Below are positions 25,301 to 41,770 of a stretch of 64,000 nucleotides of DNA, piece after piece; position 1 is the stretch's first letter, and each line of letters begins with the position of its first letter. The position numbers and the translations under genes were made by a program. The DNA is from Gonium pectorale (Eukaryota > Chlorophyta > Chlorophyceae > Chlamydomonadales > Volvocaceae): assembly GCA_001584585.1 (NCBI GenBank), contig LSYV01000045.1, positions 278,499 to 342,498 on the forward strand, given 5' to 3'. A model generated the notes under the pieces. It did not search any database. It was not told where the DNA came from and saw only the letters and a list, made by a program, of their open reading frames with translations.

Positions 25301-25488
25301 GCGCGGCGGCACAGCGGACCTCGGCGGGTGTGTTGGATGAGGACGCGGGCGCTGGGCAGCTGGTGATCGAGGCGGACGAGCGGGGCGACATCACTAAGGC
25401 CGTACGGCAGCAGTTGGGCGGCGCAACCGACTTCTGCCAGGCCAAGCGCAATGAGATCGCGCGACTGCGGAGCATGCCGTACGTCTGA
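19388..25488 (+). CDS. Large acidic, low-complexity protein with nine R-P-x-(S/T)-A motifs, 1401 aa, 5 exons
   Basis: Exons are 19388-19441, 19747-19854, 20328-20433, 21037-21147 and 21662-25488; every junction is GT-AG with matching phase. The first 54 residues are acidic and helical (DFADFAEFVKE; DDEVDKKIAEEHAKYLEAQ). Residues about 180-340 are an Ala/Glu-rich acidic block containing a 17-residue repeat (three copies) and a 7-residue EADDGGA repeat (five copies). R-P-x-(S/T)-A motifs start at residues 59, 836, 976, 987, 1014, 1024, 1210, 1233 and 1254. One ordered segment lies at about 1080-1170: SVYVADTLKRIVEANRWLQQ, then LKDRLSSLAVQLCEELPPL, then LKELTLKQFLTGHAKLRQQV. It is predicted helical but matched to no family I can name. 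The C-terminus (about 1355-1401) is again charged and ends in MPYV. No enzyme motif or membrane span is visible. A cytoskeletal or ciliary scaffold is possible, but this is inference. Confidence 0.75.
21928..22080 (+). repeat. 51-bp tandem repeat (3 copies) coding for a 17-residue acidic repeat
   Basis: Three consecutive 51-bp units start at 21928, 21979 and 22030. They encode variants of (A/D)QGE(P/Q)S(T/A)GVEAEA(E/Q)GDE; the third is more diverged. They stay in frame in the last exon of the 1401-aa gene. Confidence 0.85.
22351..22455 (+). repeat. 21-bp tandem repeat (5 copies) coding for EADDGGA
   Basis: Five in-frame 21-bp units encode the identical heptapeptide EADDGGA, with only a synonymous change in one unit. 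The near-perfect DNA identity implies recent expansion or ongoing homogenisation. Confidence 0.9.
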
Positions 25489-25702
25489 GCTACGGCTACA
25501 GCAGGTGACCGCCGCCGGCAGGCCGCACCGCCCCAAGAGGCGGAGGGGGAGGGCGGTGTTGCGTGGTGGCGAAGGCACGCTGCTGCATTTACGCTGGGGC
25601 GGCAAGGTTGGGCAGGCGACCCGGCCTTGCCTTGGCCGGGGGCGCAGGGTTGACAAACAGGGTTGAGGGTGGCTTGAGCCGTAGAATTCGTGTGCGTCGC
25701 AG

Positions 25703-25738
25703 CAGGCGCCGGTACAGGCGCCGGTACAGGCACCGGTA
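25703..25738. repeat. 12-bp tandem repeat, 3 copies
   Basis: Three adjacent copies of CAGGC(G/A)CCGGTA lie about 215 bp past the stop codon of the plus-strand gene, probably in its 3' UTR. Each unit contains the self-complementary core GGCGCC or its variant. Confidence 0.9.
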
Positions 25739-26447
25739 CTGTGTCACGGCGTTGCGATGGGCCCGTAAGGTTTGAGTTGAAGTAGGGCAACAGGGACAGT
25801 CATGATCAGCGCTGTGTGGCGGGGTACACCTTTGCTGCATCGTAACGTGCGTATATGACTTTCGCGTGTGTAGGGGAGACGGGGTCAGAGGTCACCTGCA
25901 CTGGAGGCGAGGTCCGGCCGGAACGTATGCGGGTGCTGACATGTGCGCGTGACCTTTGGGCAGCCCCACCCCGCGCCTTCGCAGGAATCTCTTTTCCTGG
26001 CCGCCATTGCGGCCTTCCCCGTAGCGTGCTGGATGGTTTCCTTACCCGTACACCTGTGTCCTGTTGATTTTGCCGTGCACTCGTCTTCGTTGGGGCGGAT
26101 TGGGTAAGAGGATGTCGTGGCGCCCGCGCAGAATGTAGGGTGTCTGTAGTTCAGGAGCACTTGGCACTGCTGTTCTTAACATCTCTCGGGTACTGGGATC
26201 AACCAACAAAGTGTGGCTTCACGTCAACGGTAGCTCGCTATTTCCGTGCAGAGCCGTTTGTGCGCTCAGCATCCGGGGCAAAGCTCGTATCCCTTAGTCC
26301 CGCCCTTTGGCGGGGAGGGCCGAATGCACTGCATAGCAGTTCGCGTGGTGCGCCGCACCGCGTGCTGTACGACATACTATGCGACATCGCGTGGTGCATC
26401 GCTGCAGTGTGTAGAGACAGAACCGCGCCACGCATGTAGGTGAGCAC

Positions 26448-26452
26448 TGTAA
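26448..26452 (+). terminator. Candidate TGTAA polyadenylation signal of the 1401-aa gene
   Basis: TGTAA is the usual poly(A) signal in Chlamydomonas and its relatives. This copy lies about 960 bp after the stop codon, a long but possible volvocine 3' UTR. A pentamer occurs often by chance, so confidence is low. Confidence 0.3.
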
Positions 26453-27580
26453 GGTCGCTTGCGGTCTGCCGTATGCCGGTGCCGTAAGCCGGTACACGCA
26501 TAACCGAGAGCACCGCGAGAACCGCGCCTGGCATCAGGCGGTCGCCACCGCCTACCGCCCAGCCCGTGCGCCCAGCCCCGACGGCCTTCCAGCTCCGTAA
26601 TGCCGCAAAGCAGACGCGTCACCGCATGCGCCGTGGGTGCGGGATGACATTAAGGGTAAGGAAGACTGCGCCGTTCAGCCTCCGCGGTCACAAAAGAGGC
26701 TGCCCCTTTGCGGCGAGGCAGCCACGCGCAGGCCGCTCCTTGCAGGGAACGCCGGGGCCTGACCCTCACAAAAAGCAGAACTTGCGCGACGAAACGGCAT
26801 TACAGAGCCACTGTGACCCTGCTGACGATGCTATCGTTACGCTTTCCGAGCCAGTCTGGGCTCCGCGTGAGGGCCGTCGCCGCCGCTGGGCCCCTGCAGG
26901 CAACCAGGATGGTCATGGCTCCCGGCACGAATGATGTCTGCAACAACTGGTAATAAATAACCCCAAGGCCGATACTGGGTCTCACCCTGCCTGGGGGGCA
27001 GGAGCCTTGGGACCCGTACCCGCGGCGCAGTCCCCACCAGCAACACGCGCACACGCGCAGGCACACGGGCGGGCGGTCCACACAGAGCGCCGACACCCAC
27101 AAAGGCGCCTGCATGCGGCTGAGTGCGCCTAGCCCATAGCTAGTGACTGTGCTGACAGGTCACACCCTCACGTGCGAGCCCAGTGCACGCTGGGATCGCA
27201 CACCGGCACACATCCGCATCCGCAACTGCAATGAAACCTAGGCTCCTGGACGGGCGGGCCCCACAAACCCGCCGCAACCCACACCTCCGCCCACTACGCA
27301 AGACGTCTCAAATGCGGGCCTGCTCCGCCCGGTGCCCCTAACTCGCTCTCCCTCCGGCAAACCTGCTCACCCGCCGCCGGTTGTTGCGCAGTGTGCACCG
27401 CACTGCTTGCCCGCCCGAGCCCACGCGCCGCAACTGCTGCATGGGCTGCATGGCTCCTCATGCGCGGATGGGCAGAGGGCCATCGCCTCCCGCTGCCATG
27501 GCACATGCAGGCACACCGGGCCCCTAGACCAGCTCGCACAACACACAGCAGGCGTGCCATCGGCGCTTCCACCAGGGCCA

Positions 27581-27585
27581 TTACA
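27581..27585 (-). terminator. Candidate TGTAA polyadenylation signal of the polyQ gene
   Basis: TTACA on the plus strand reads TGTAA on the minus strand, about 197 bp downstream of the minus-strand stop at 27782. Distance and orientation fit a volvocine poly(A) signal. Confidence 0.45.
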
Positions 27586-27781
27586 TTGACAGGCCGGTGC
27601 ATTGCAGTTCAGGTTGCAGTAGTAGGCGGGTTTGGCTCACATCGTTAACCCGGTCTGTGGCCGACGAGCGGCGCTACCCCCGCATGCACGCCCGCTACAA
27701 CAGGCGCGTCCAAGGGTGCCCGGCCCAGCCCCGGGCGTGCCCCGGATGCCAGGCCGCGGGCGACAGCGCGACCCCCCCTCC

Positions 27782-29900
27782 TCAGAGCTCCCCTGCGCCG
27801 CCAACGCCTCCGCCGACGCCGCCGCCCCTCTCCATGAGCAGCTGCATCGCGACCAGGACGTAGACAATGATCACGAGGTTGAACACCACCACAAAGCCGC
27901 CAGCCGCCAGCAGCACAAGCTCGCCAGCGCCGTACGAGTGAGGCCGCAGCATGGTGTCGGCGCCGCTGCTGCCCGCGGCAGCCAGGACGGAGGCCGCCTC
28001 CCAGAGCGGCGGCTGCGGCGGCGCCGTCGTCACTGAGTTGCGCCGCGTCAGTGGATGCCGCATGGACTCGGAGGCTGAAAACGATAGCCCCCCGACGGGT
28101 TCCTCAACCAGGCCGCCAAGCAGGGACTCCTCGAGCGCCAGGTCCCGCCTGCCGACGGCCCCCAAGCCGGCGGCGCCGACGCCAGCTGCTGCGGCCGTCA
28201 GGAACACGTCTGGCGGCACCAGCGGCGATGGTGGCTGCGCGTCGGTCAGCAGCAGCCCCGCCGTCGCCGTCGCCGCAGGCGCCGTCGCCGTTGTCGGCTG
28301 TGGCGGCCCGGCTGGCGGCGCCCCGGTGGACGGCGGCCGGGTGGTCGGCTGCTGGGTGGCGGAGGCGACCGACCCCGTGCCGCCCGCGCCCTGCTGCAAG
28401 ATCGCCAGGCCACGGCCGCCCGCCTCCGCCGCGCCTCCGTCGTCACCGTCAAGGAGCGCCGCCGCGGCTCCGGAGCGCAGGACGCTCTCCATGAGCCCTG
28501 CGACCACGTGGTCCGTGCTCGTGTGAGAGCCCGTGCCCAGCCGGCCCACGGCGGCGCCGTCTACAAAGCCGCCAGGGTTAAGCAGCAGATCGCCGCCCAC
28601 CGGCGCCGCCGACGGAAGCCGCAAGCCGCCGCCGCCCACGCTGCGCCCCGATGTCGATGCCGGCGGCGATGTCCCGACGGTGCCGCGGTCGGAAAGTCCG
28701 CCGGCACTGCCGGCGGCGGCGCTCCAGGCGGCGGCGCTGCTGCTGGCGATGGAACTCCCACCGAAGGTGGGAAGCGCCACCTGAGAGCCCATGCCCTGCG
28801 TGTAAGCCATCGTGCGCTGCTGCTGTTGCTGCTGCTGCTGCTGTAGCTGCCGCATAGCAGCCTGCGCTAGCCGCCCGGGCGACGGCGGCGCACCCGCGCC
28901 CCCGGAGGCCGCCGCTCCCGCAGCCAGCGCGGCAGCAGCTGTAGCCGACGCGAGCGCGGCGGCGATCTCGGGCGTCGGGAAGCCCAGTGTCGGCTCGCCC
29001 AGCGGCGTGAGGCTACCGCTGGAGCGGTCAAAGGCCGGCTGCTGCTGTTGCTGCTGCTGGGGGAGGGACACCATGGGTGCCAGCGTCCGGGCCTTCTGCT
29101 GCCTGCCACTGGACTGCCCGGCGGAAGCGGCGCCGGTGCCCTGGGACGTGGCCGCGCTCGCGCTCGGCGCGGGGTGCTGCTGGTGCTGCCCCTGCAGCGA
29201 TGCGCCGAGGGGTGCGACCGGCGCGGTCCCCCACTGCGTGGGCAGCGCCGCGGCAGAGCCGGCGGCGGCGCCAGCAGCGGCAGCGGCGGCCCAGCCCTCC
29301 ATGGAGCGGTGCGCTGCCTGGATGCGGAGCGATTCTGTACTGACGTTGCGCCGTACGCTGCGGTTGTGGACCGGCGGGGGCCCCGGGTCCGGCATTTGGC
29401 TGGCGGAGGCCGCCATCGATGACATCATGCCGCCGCCGCCATATCTGCCGTACGCCGCCCCCGCCCCCTGGCTGGCGGCATCGGAGGTCTCCAGCGAGCT
29501 CGTCGCCTGCGCCGCGTCCGCGCCGCTGCCGCCGAGCCCCTGGCCGCCGCCGCCCATGCCGCCCCCACCGCCAGCGACGCCGCCGGGCCCAGTCGCGTTG
29601 GCGTACGGCACATCGTACTGCAGCGGCGCATTGCTGAAGAACTCGTCATACAGGTAGTCGGTTGAGTACCGGCGCGAGCCCGGGCCGCCCGCGACGGCCT
29701 CTCCGCTGGGCCTCGTATCGCGGCTGCCGGTGAGCATCATCAGCACGCTCGAGCCGCCGGCAAGGGCAGCCTGCAGCTGCTGTTGCTGCGCGGCCGCTTG
29801 GAGTTGTTGTTGGTACATATGCTGTTGCTGCATCATGGCAAGCTGATGAAACAGCGCTTGCTGCTGCGCCGGCGAGAGCTGCTGTTGCTGCTGTTGTTGT

Positions 29901-29932
<32 letters not shown>

Positions 29933-32900
29933 GCGCTGCTGCTGGAGAAGCAGCAGCGCCGCCGGCGACTGCGCCGCCGGCGCCGACCCGCCGGCGCCGC
30001 CGACGAATTGCTGCAACGCGTGGTGGCCGCTGGTGTTGCTGCTCATCAGCTGCGCCATGACGAACTCCGGATTGTCCAGAGCCATACCCGGCGGCGCCAT
30101 CTGCGGCACCGGCGGCGACAGAGGCACCTGCTGGCCACCGCCGCCGCCGCCGCCGCCGCGACGCCCGCCCACAAGCACCCCGTTGCTACTCCCCAGCTCC
30201 GGAAAGAAAGCCCCCAGCACGGGCTCAGAGCCACGGTCGCTGGGCCCCCCGGACGGCGCGCTGCCATAGGGCTCCCGCCCGCCGCCGTGCCCGCTGACCG
30301 CGGACGGGGCCCGCCCAAGCGCAATTGCCATCGCCGCTGCGGACGCCGCGGCGCCGCTGGGAGGAGCCGTGGGGCCATGATGCCGCATGCCGCCTCTGCC
30401 TCCGCCGCCAGCCGCCGTGAAGGAGGCGGCGGGGCTAGCCGGTACACTAGGCGCGACGGCGACGGCCGCAGAGCCGGCAGGGCGGCGACCCGCGCCAGCG
30501 GCGACCCCATCGCTGCCGGGGCCGCTACCGCTTCCGCCGCTGGCGACTGTGGCGGCACCTGCCGGCGTCCCAGCGGCGCCGGCTGCGGGCGGGACGATAG
30601 TTTGTTGCAGCTCCTGTTGGAAACGGCTCAGTGCCGCAGCCAGCGTGAAGCGGCTGGCGCCGGCAGCGGGCGGGGGCGCTGTGATGGGCGGGAGAGCCTT
30701 TGGTGAGCTGGCAGCCTCGGGTGACGTTGAGGAGGCGCCGCCGGCGGTTGCGGACGGCCTGTCGCGGTCGACGCTGCTTCCGCCGGTTGAGCTCAGTGGA
30801 CCGCCTGGTAGTGAACGGCGGAAGTTGCACAACACTAGTAATCTTAAGTGGTAAGGAAGGTGCTGTTAGTCACCTTGCCGATCTGCACCAAGGAGCCGCC
30901 CCCGCGTCACAAACACCTTCACTTCATTTTCTCCATATTTGCCAGGCGGTCCGCGCCATCGCCGGCGGCACGCATGGCCAAGCCAAGGACGTACTAGAGC
31001 CAGCTAGCCTGCAGCCAACAGGACCACGGACCCCCCCCTTCAAACCCAAACCCACCATGCGCCTCTAGCCCCACCGCCTCGCCTGTCCCCCGCTCGCGGG
31101 CAGGTCCCCCACCCGCTCCCTGTCCCTACCCCGGCCCCTCGCCAGTCCCTTACCTGCAGTCCGCTCGCCCCTCGTGCTGTACTGCGCCGCGGCTGCTGCC
31201 GAAACCACGTCAGACGAGCGCGTGAGCGCAGGATTGCCATACGACGACGGACCCATGGGTCCCGTGTCGTCGCGTGTCGTGAGCATGGTGACCGGATCGT
31301 CGCTGTTGGCGTGGCCCCGCATCGACAGGAAGCTGCTGTTGCTGGTGGGCACCGCCACGCCCCCCACGTGGCTCGACGCCAGCCGGTGGCTCGAGCCGCC
31401 CTGCAGCATCGGGCCCCCCCCCGCCGCCGTTCCCCTGTCAGACGGCGGCGGCCCGTCGTCGCTCGGGGTGTACCCCGTCCTTGCGCCACCTGGACCGCCC
31501 CCGCCGCGGCCGCCGCCACCTCCGGCTCCTGCGCCGCCGCCGCGGCCGCCGCCACCACCAGGCGTGGAGATGGTTGAGGCGGAGCGGGCCGCGGCGCTGC
31601 TGCCAGCTCCGCCGGTGCTTTCGGCGGCGGCGGCGGCGCCGCCTAGTCCGCCAGCCCCGGCGCTGTTGAGTAGTACGCCTGCCGTGTCGTAGTTGCTGGT
31701 GCTGCGGGACGGTGGGCTGCCCAGGAACGCGCTGAGGGCGTCCAGCGCGCCCCCACCGGCCATCTCGGCCCCCCCGGGCCCGCCTCCTCCCATGCTCCTG
31801 CCTCCGCCGACGCCCCCCATGCCAGCAGCCCCCGGCGGCGCCACCCCCATCATTCCGATTGAAGGCCCCATGGACGGCATCATGCCCGAATGCGCGGGGT
31901 ATGCGTGCGGGTGCGCGTGGGGGTGCAAGTAGAACGGCGAATGCCCGCCGCCCGCCCCGCCCGCCCCGCCGGCGGCGTTGGCCACGAAGCCTTTGGGGGA
32001 GCCGCTGGATCCGGGCCCGTTGTAGTGCGGGCCGTTGAGCGACGAGGCGGCGGCGAACTGCAGCAGCGTCAGTTGCGTCGACGCTGGCGGCGGCGGGGGC
32101 GGCGGCGGTAGCGGCGCCTGCGAGACGAAGCCGAGCTTGGCCGAGGGATTGAGCAGGTCTTCGTCCGTGAGGGCGTTGATGCGGTTTTGGAGGGCGATCA
32201 TCTGTGCCGCCAGTCGGTCCTCAGGGGTCGGACTGACCGGGGCTTTGGGCGCCCCCGAGCCGCCGGCCGCATCGCCGCCGGCGCTCCCGGCGTGTAGTGC
32301 TGTGCCACCGCTGCCATCGGCATTGTCCGAGACTGCAAGAGGGGGGGCGCATGGCAGCTTGGGGCGAGGAGGATGGGGAGAAGGGTCTGGATCCCAACGC
32401 GCTTGGCGCCAGCAGCACAGGGCGACGAGAGTGGCCTCGACGAGACGCGGCGTTTGAGCGAAGGGGCGCCAGGCTGTAGCTGCCCTTAGGGAGAGGAAGG
32501 TGCAAGGCAGGCGAGGTCCCAAGCCCTGCTCTGGGGTCACAGTCTGCATCGTAACTCTGCGGCCGTGCCCCTACCGCTACTCCGGCTCCGTCACTTACTG
32601 TTCCTGACTGAGCTGCGGTAGCGGTCGGGGTTGAACGATAGGTCCGAGGGCGTGGCGCCCGACGAGGCGGGCTGCTGGTTGGGTCCCAGCCGCCGGCTCC
32701 CAAGCCTCTCCCCCTCCGGCAGCTCCCCCTCACCCTCCGGCTCGCCGCCACCCGACGGGCCCGCTATCCGCGGCGGTCGGCGCAGCAGCTCGCCGCTGGG
32801 GGCAGGCAACGACAGCCACCTGGCCGACTCGTGGTCGCCCTGGCTGGAGGCCCCGCCCTGGCCGGCGGCCTGCTGATGTCGTGCCATCTGGGAGCGCGCG

Positions 32901-35629
32901 GTGCGTGCCGCGGCGGCTGCGGAGCCGGAGCGGTCCGATCTGTTGCTGCCGGCGGCGTCCCGCTCCCGCTGGAAGGCTGCGGGACGGGGCGAGCAGGGGC
33001 CAAGAGGGCAGTTGAAAGAGAAAGGGAATGAGCGACGACGAGCTGGGCGCCAGCAGCGCTCGTCCCGTCCAACGAGGGGTTGTTGGACAGGGCCGGCCCC
33101 TGGGAGCATGGGCTGGGCTGGCCGGGGGAGGCGTGTTACGGGAAGGCCGTGTGAAGGACGAGCCACGCAGCCATGCTGCCCCAGGGGCGGGGCACAGCAG
33201 ATGCGGCGAGGCGACAGGGGAGGCATCGGACGTCCTCCATCCACTGCAGTAGGTGCCAGCGAACGCGGCAGCATGGCGGTGGGTGCAGGGGGTTGTGTTG
33301 CCGGGCATCCGTTCGGTCGGACGCACGCCCGACGGCCTCGCGCCCGACATCTCGCACCTTGCCGCCACTTCCCCTGGTGGCGCCCGCTAGCCCCCGCCTG
33401 CTCGCCGCTGCCCGACTTGTCCCCCATGGAGCTGTTGGCCATCGTAGCCATCGCCGCCATGAGCGCCGCGCCGCCGCGGGTGCCCGAGCCGCCGTCATAC
33501 CCCGCCATTGTGGACAGCCCCACCCCCGCGGCGCTGAGCGCATTGGCGTCGGTGTCCATCCCCATCACGTCCCAGTCGGACTCGAAGGAATCGCGATGCC
33601 TGCATTGCAGGGTGGCGGGGCAGCGGGGGTAAGGGCGAGCACGTGAGCAGCAGGGGTACCCATCCGGCGTGGCCTGTGGCGTCGGCGAGGTACTCACGTT
33701 TCATTGGCAACCCCACTGCTTCCCATCCGGCTGTAAGCTATCGCGTGGCCTGTGCGGATAAAAAGTGCCCGAGGCGCGCCGGAGCACTGTGGACAGCGAC
33801 ATTGCGGGTTGCCCCGGAGCTTCCTTCTTGGCGGGTGCGGCGCAAAGCACGGGAACCGGCCGGGGCCAGGATCGTCCCGTGCCCCAGCCCAGGCGCGAGC
33901 AGCAGAGCCCCGTTGGTAAAGAGCGCAACCAGCCGCTGCCGGTTGTGTGACTCCGGAGCCTAGCCATGCTAACCGCAGCAACCGTACAACGGACAACGGC
34001 TCACTTGCTGTCCATCATGGTGCACCCGGGATGTCCGCCACTGCCGCCGGGGCCGGAGCCCATCCCGGTGGGCCCGCTACTTGTGTGAGAGGCCCTGCGC
34101 AACGGGGCAGTGAGCAGCGCAGAACCGATGGTCAAGCAGTTGGCGGGGGAAGGGGCCAACACACAGCAGGGCTGGCCAGAACAAAGCAGCGACGGCCTGC
34201 ATGCCTTCAGATGGCGTTACGCTCGGTGTGGGATTCTGCAGGGCGTGGGCGCAGAGCAGAAAGCTGAGCGCCCCTCAATCAGCAGGCCACCCTCCAAGGC
34301 CCGGCCAGCCCACCGAGTGCCAACCTTCCTACAACAGCGCAGACATCCCGTTCTCCCACCTGCCCTGAGCAATGCGCTCGAGCGACAAGCGATTATTGGC
34401 ATTCATGTTGCTCCGGCCGCTTCGCTTTCGGAGCCGGGCCCCGAGGTGGTCGGCCTCCGTGGAGCCGGCCGGGCCGCTGGAAACAGGCGATGGAGGCGCC
34501 CCTCCGCCGCCGGTGCCGCTGTTACCGTTGCCCTCCTCTGCCCCCGAGGCCTGCCCCGCAGACGTAATCAGCTGCTGGCGAGCATGGGACGCGACCGGAT
34601 GGTGGGCGCCGCCGCCGCCAGCGCCGCCGCCGCCGGCGTCGGTGGTTGAGAGCAGCATGAGGTCCGCGGGGCGGGGCGCGCTGCTAACCGTGTCGAGCAA
34701 TAAATCACCTGGCGAGCCGTCATGGGCCCGCGGCGGATTCATGCAGGCACCCCACCACCTGCGTCCCAGGACGAGTCGTCACGGGGTGAGGGATGAAAAG
34801 GATTTGTTTAGTGCGTCGGTCGAGGTCGGGAAGCGGTGGCACGCCAACGGACGGGACGGGAGAAGGGCGCTGTAGCCCCAGGGCAGGAGGCGCGCTGACA
34901 GTGCGCGAGGAGAGCAGGGATGGGACGGCGATGCTGCCCTGTGTGCGCGCCCAGCATCCGAAAAGCCTGCATGGCCTTAAAAGCCATTCGGACAGTAAAC
35001 CCCACCATATCGGGTGCGCACAGATGGACACACCTTGTAGAGACTGCTGTAGCTGACCGGTCCTGGGGCCCGTTGTCCCCGCCCGGCGGCCGCTGGCCCT
35101 GCTGCTCTTGCTGCGCCGCTACCGCTGCGCCGGCGGCGCCGCTCTCGGCCACGGCCACGGCACCCGTGCCGGCGCCCGCAACCACATCCACACCGGACAG
35201 TACGCCGCCTCCCTGGCTCGCCCCCACCGGGCTGTGCAGGGCCGCGGCCGCAGCCGCCGAGATGGCGCCGCTCCCCTTGGACGTGGAGAGCAACCGAACG
35301 ATCCGCGCCAGGCTGCCGCCAGAGATGGGCATCACGCTGCTCCGCTTCCGACCGCCCGTCTGTGAGGGCGTCCGCTGTCCTGCGCCCTGCCCGCTACCCT
35401 CGCGGCCCTTCCTTCCCGCCACTTCCGTCGACATCGCGTGCAGCAGCGTGTGGGTTGAGGCCAGGGAGCGGGCCGCCTCGGAGGGCGCTGAGCTGGCGAT
35501 ACTGTCGATGGTGTTGAGGAGCCGCTCACCGGGCGGGCCCCCGCGATCATCGGAGGACTGCATCGCCAGCGCCGGCGACGGCACTGGCGCCACCTGCTGC
35601 ACGGCCTGCTGCCGCTTTCGAAACGGCAT
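27782..35629 (-). CDS. Large polyglutamine protein with a C-terminal membrane segment, about 1989 aa, 8 exons
   Basis: Exons in transcription order are 35629-35034, 34758-34360, 34094-34005, 33730-33698, 33599-33358, 32976-32599, 32332-31154 and 30834-27782; all are GT-AG and phase-compatible. The start is the ATG in MPFRKRQQAVQQVAPVPSP. The body is rich in Gly, Ala, Ser, Pro and Gln. There is a polyproline run and a His/Pro-rich patch in exon 7 (YLHPHAHPHAYPAH). Exon 8 has long glutamine runs (polyQ nearly unbroken at about 29880-29940). Near the C-terminus is one strongly hydrophobic span of about 24 residues (LVLLAAGGFVVVFNLVIIVY..., about 1945-1968). It leaves only about 21 residues after it, as in tail-anchored membrane proteins. 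Several basic-Ser sites recur (RKRSS, RKRSG, RRYSTD, RRNVS, RRNSV). No known catalytic domain was recognised. Exon 2's acceptor, the 33-bp exon 4 and the start are the least certain points. Confidence 0.65.
29878..29940 (-). repeat. CAG/CAA trinucleotide tract encoding polyglutamine
   Basis: On the minus strand a mixed CAG/CAA array encodes an uninterrupted glutamine run of nearly twenty residues, preceded by LLLLQQQR. Smaller Q runs sit at about 28815-28850 and 29040-29060 in the same exon. Mixed CAA/CAG codons suggest selection for the peptide or long persistence, rather than one fresh CAG expansion. Confidence 0.85.
33018..33070. repeat. Dispersed intronic repeat, copy A
   Basis: The stretch with core ATGAGC(G/A)ACGACGAGCTG, then GGCGC(C/T)AGC(A/G)GCG and (C)TCGTCCCGTC, lies in an intron of the polyQ gene. 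It recurs with few mismatches in an EMG1 intron at about 43582-43624. Two unrelated introns sharing about 40 bp implies a dispersed repeat. Confidence 0.65.
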
Positions 35630-37124
35630 CACCGCTGGCAGCGAGGCTGCGCCGCAGCGTCAGCGCCGGTGGCGGTGCCGTTCGCGGCGGTAAAGCTGTC
35701 CGAGCGCCCGTACGCTGCTGGCAGTGGCGACTGTTGGGGGCGGCGCTTGTGCAGGCGGCCGTGGGCGGCAGGCCCCTACCCTGCCACCCCAGCCAGCCCG
35801 CACCAGGCTCCAACTTGTCGGGCTGGCGGAGCCGAAAGCCCGCGAGCACTGGCAGCTAGTGGCAGGTAGGATGCGACCAGGCTAAGGTGCTGCCGGACGG
35901 CCCCTGTTCAGCAGCTGCGGTCAGGCTGACGGCGGGTTTAACCGGAACGCCGTTCTTGCTTCCAGCAGGGGGCGAACACGCTCAATGTGCGTAGAGGGCT
36001 GGCCGGGGAGGGGGCGCATGGGAACAGGGGCAGAGCAGGGGCGCCGAGGCACCTCAATACTCAGGGACCGGACAGCTATGACCATGTGGGCAAGGGCAAA
36101 ATTGAAACAGTCCCGAGTCCTCAGAGGATGCAGTCTGGACTGCAGCGGAACGAGCGCATCGCTTCATGAACAGCCTATTGAGCCTGCATCTGTTGTAGAA
36201 CAGACATACGTATGCCCGCGCGCAGTCTGACGACCTAAACTCAGCAGGACTGGACCGCCTAACAGCGCTGCAAACTACGCGCCAAAGCACCAGAACTTGG
36301 GGCTCCACTCCATACATCCTCTTTCTGGTCTATGGCGTTGTCCAGAAGTCCGGCAGGGCTCCTCTTACCCTTTCTTGCAAGCTATTCCAGGCTCTTTCCA
36401 GAACAACTGGCTCTGGCTCTTGCTGTATTGGCCAGAGCGCTCCCGGTGTCCCGAAAAGTATGTCAGGCCTAAGGTCTTCACTACCGCAGGAAGGAAGGCC
36501 GATGCGCAAGCTTGAAGAGCGGATCAGCAAATCGTCACTACCTAAATTAAGCACGCGTAGCGAAAGACAGCCTCCGGCAATGCTCACGCGGGAGCAATCA
36601 GATGGTGCGGCCAGAAGCACTGCAGCGTATATGTGCACCAAGTGTGCAGAACTGCACAGCGCGGGCACCATCGATGTTTCACCTGTCGTGCTGCACGTAA
36701 CGCTCGTCCAGTGTCCTAGCTCCGGCGCTTCTACACAGAGATACAATATATTCACCTATCATATATGCTAACGTGTAATGCCCACGTAAAGTCTGCAAAC
36801 CGAAACCAGCTCACCGCCCTCCAGGTCTCATAGCTACATAGTGCGCCCTGATTGTGCGCCCTAGATGTGCGCCTGGGTATGACATCGCCAAGCTATAGCG
36901 TGTACGGTCCTTGACAGGACAAAGGTGTTGGCATACGCCGCTGCTTCCTCAGAGCACACTGCCGTCATGCAACTCGGTCATATCCTGAGGCGGTACGCGG
37001 CGGGCAGTCAGTCAGACAAAGGGACTGGCGGAACAAGCCCTGCAGGCACGGGGAGTGTAGGGAGAGGACGGGCGTGCGCGGCATGGCCAGAGGCAGGGCC
37101 ACAGCACTTGTTCCGGCAAGCTGG
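35630..37124. other. Spacer between the polyQ gene start and the MAP kinase 3' end
   Basis: Both flanking genes are on the minus strand. This interval should contain the promoter of the polyQ gene (right of 35629) and the 3' UTR of the MAP kinase (left of 37125). The 36000-36950 portion is distinctly less GC-rich. Open frames here (for example minus 36330-36755) have no recognisable family. A 5' UTR exon for the polyQ gene cannot be excluded. Confidence 0.4.

Positions 37125-41770
<4,646 letters not shown>

Larger units (their letters stand above)
25489..27781. other. Convergent 3' flanks of the 1401-aa and polyQ genes
   Basis: Two genes converge here (plus stop 25486-25488, minus stop 27782-27784), so the interval should hold both 3' UTRs. 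Candidate volvocine TGTAA polyadenylation motifs are at 26448-26452 on plus and 27585-27581 on minus. A short 12-bp tandem repeat lies at 25703-25738. No coding exon was recognised. Confidence 0.45.
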
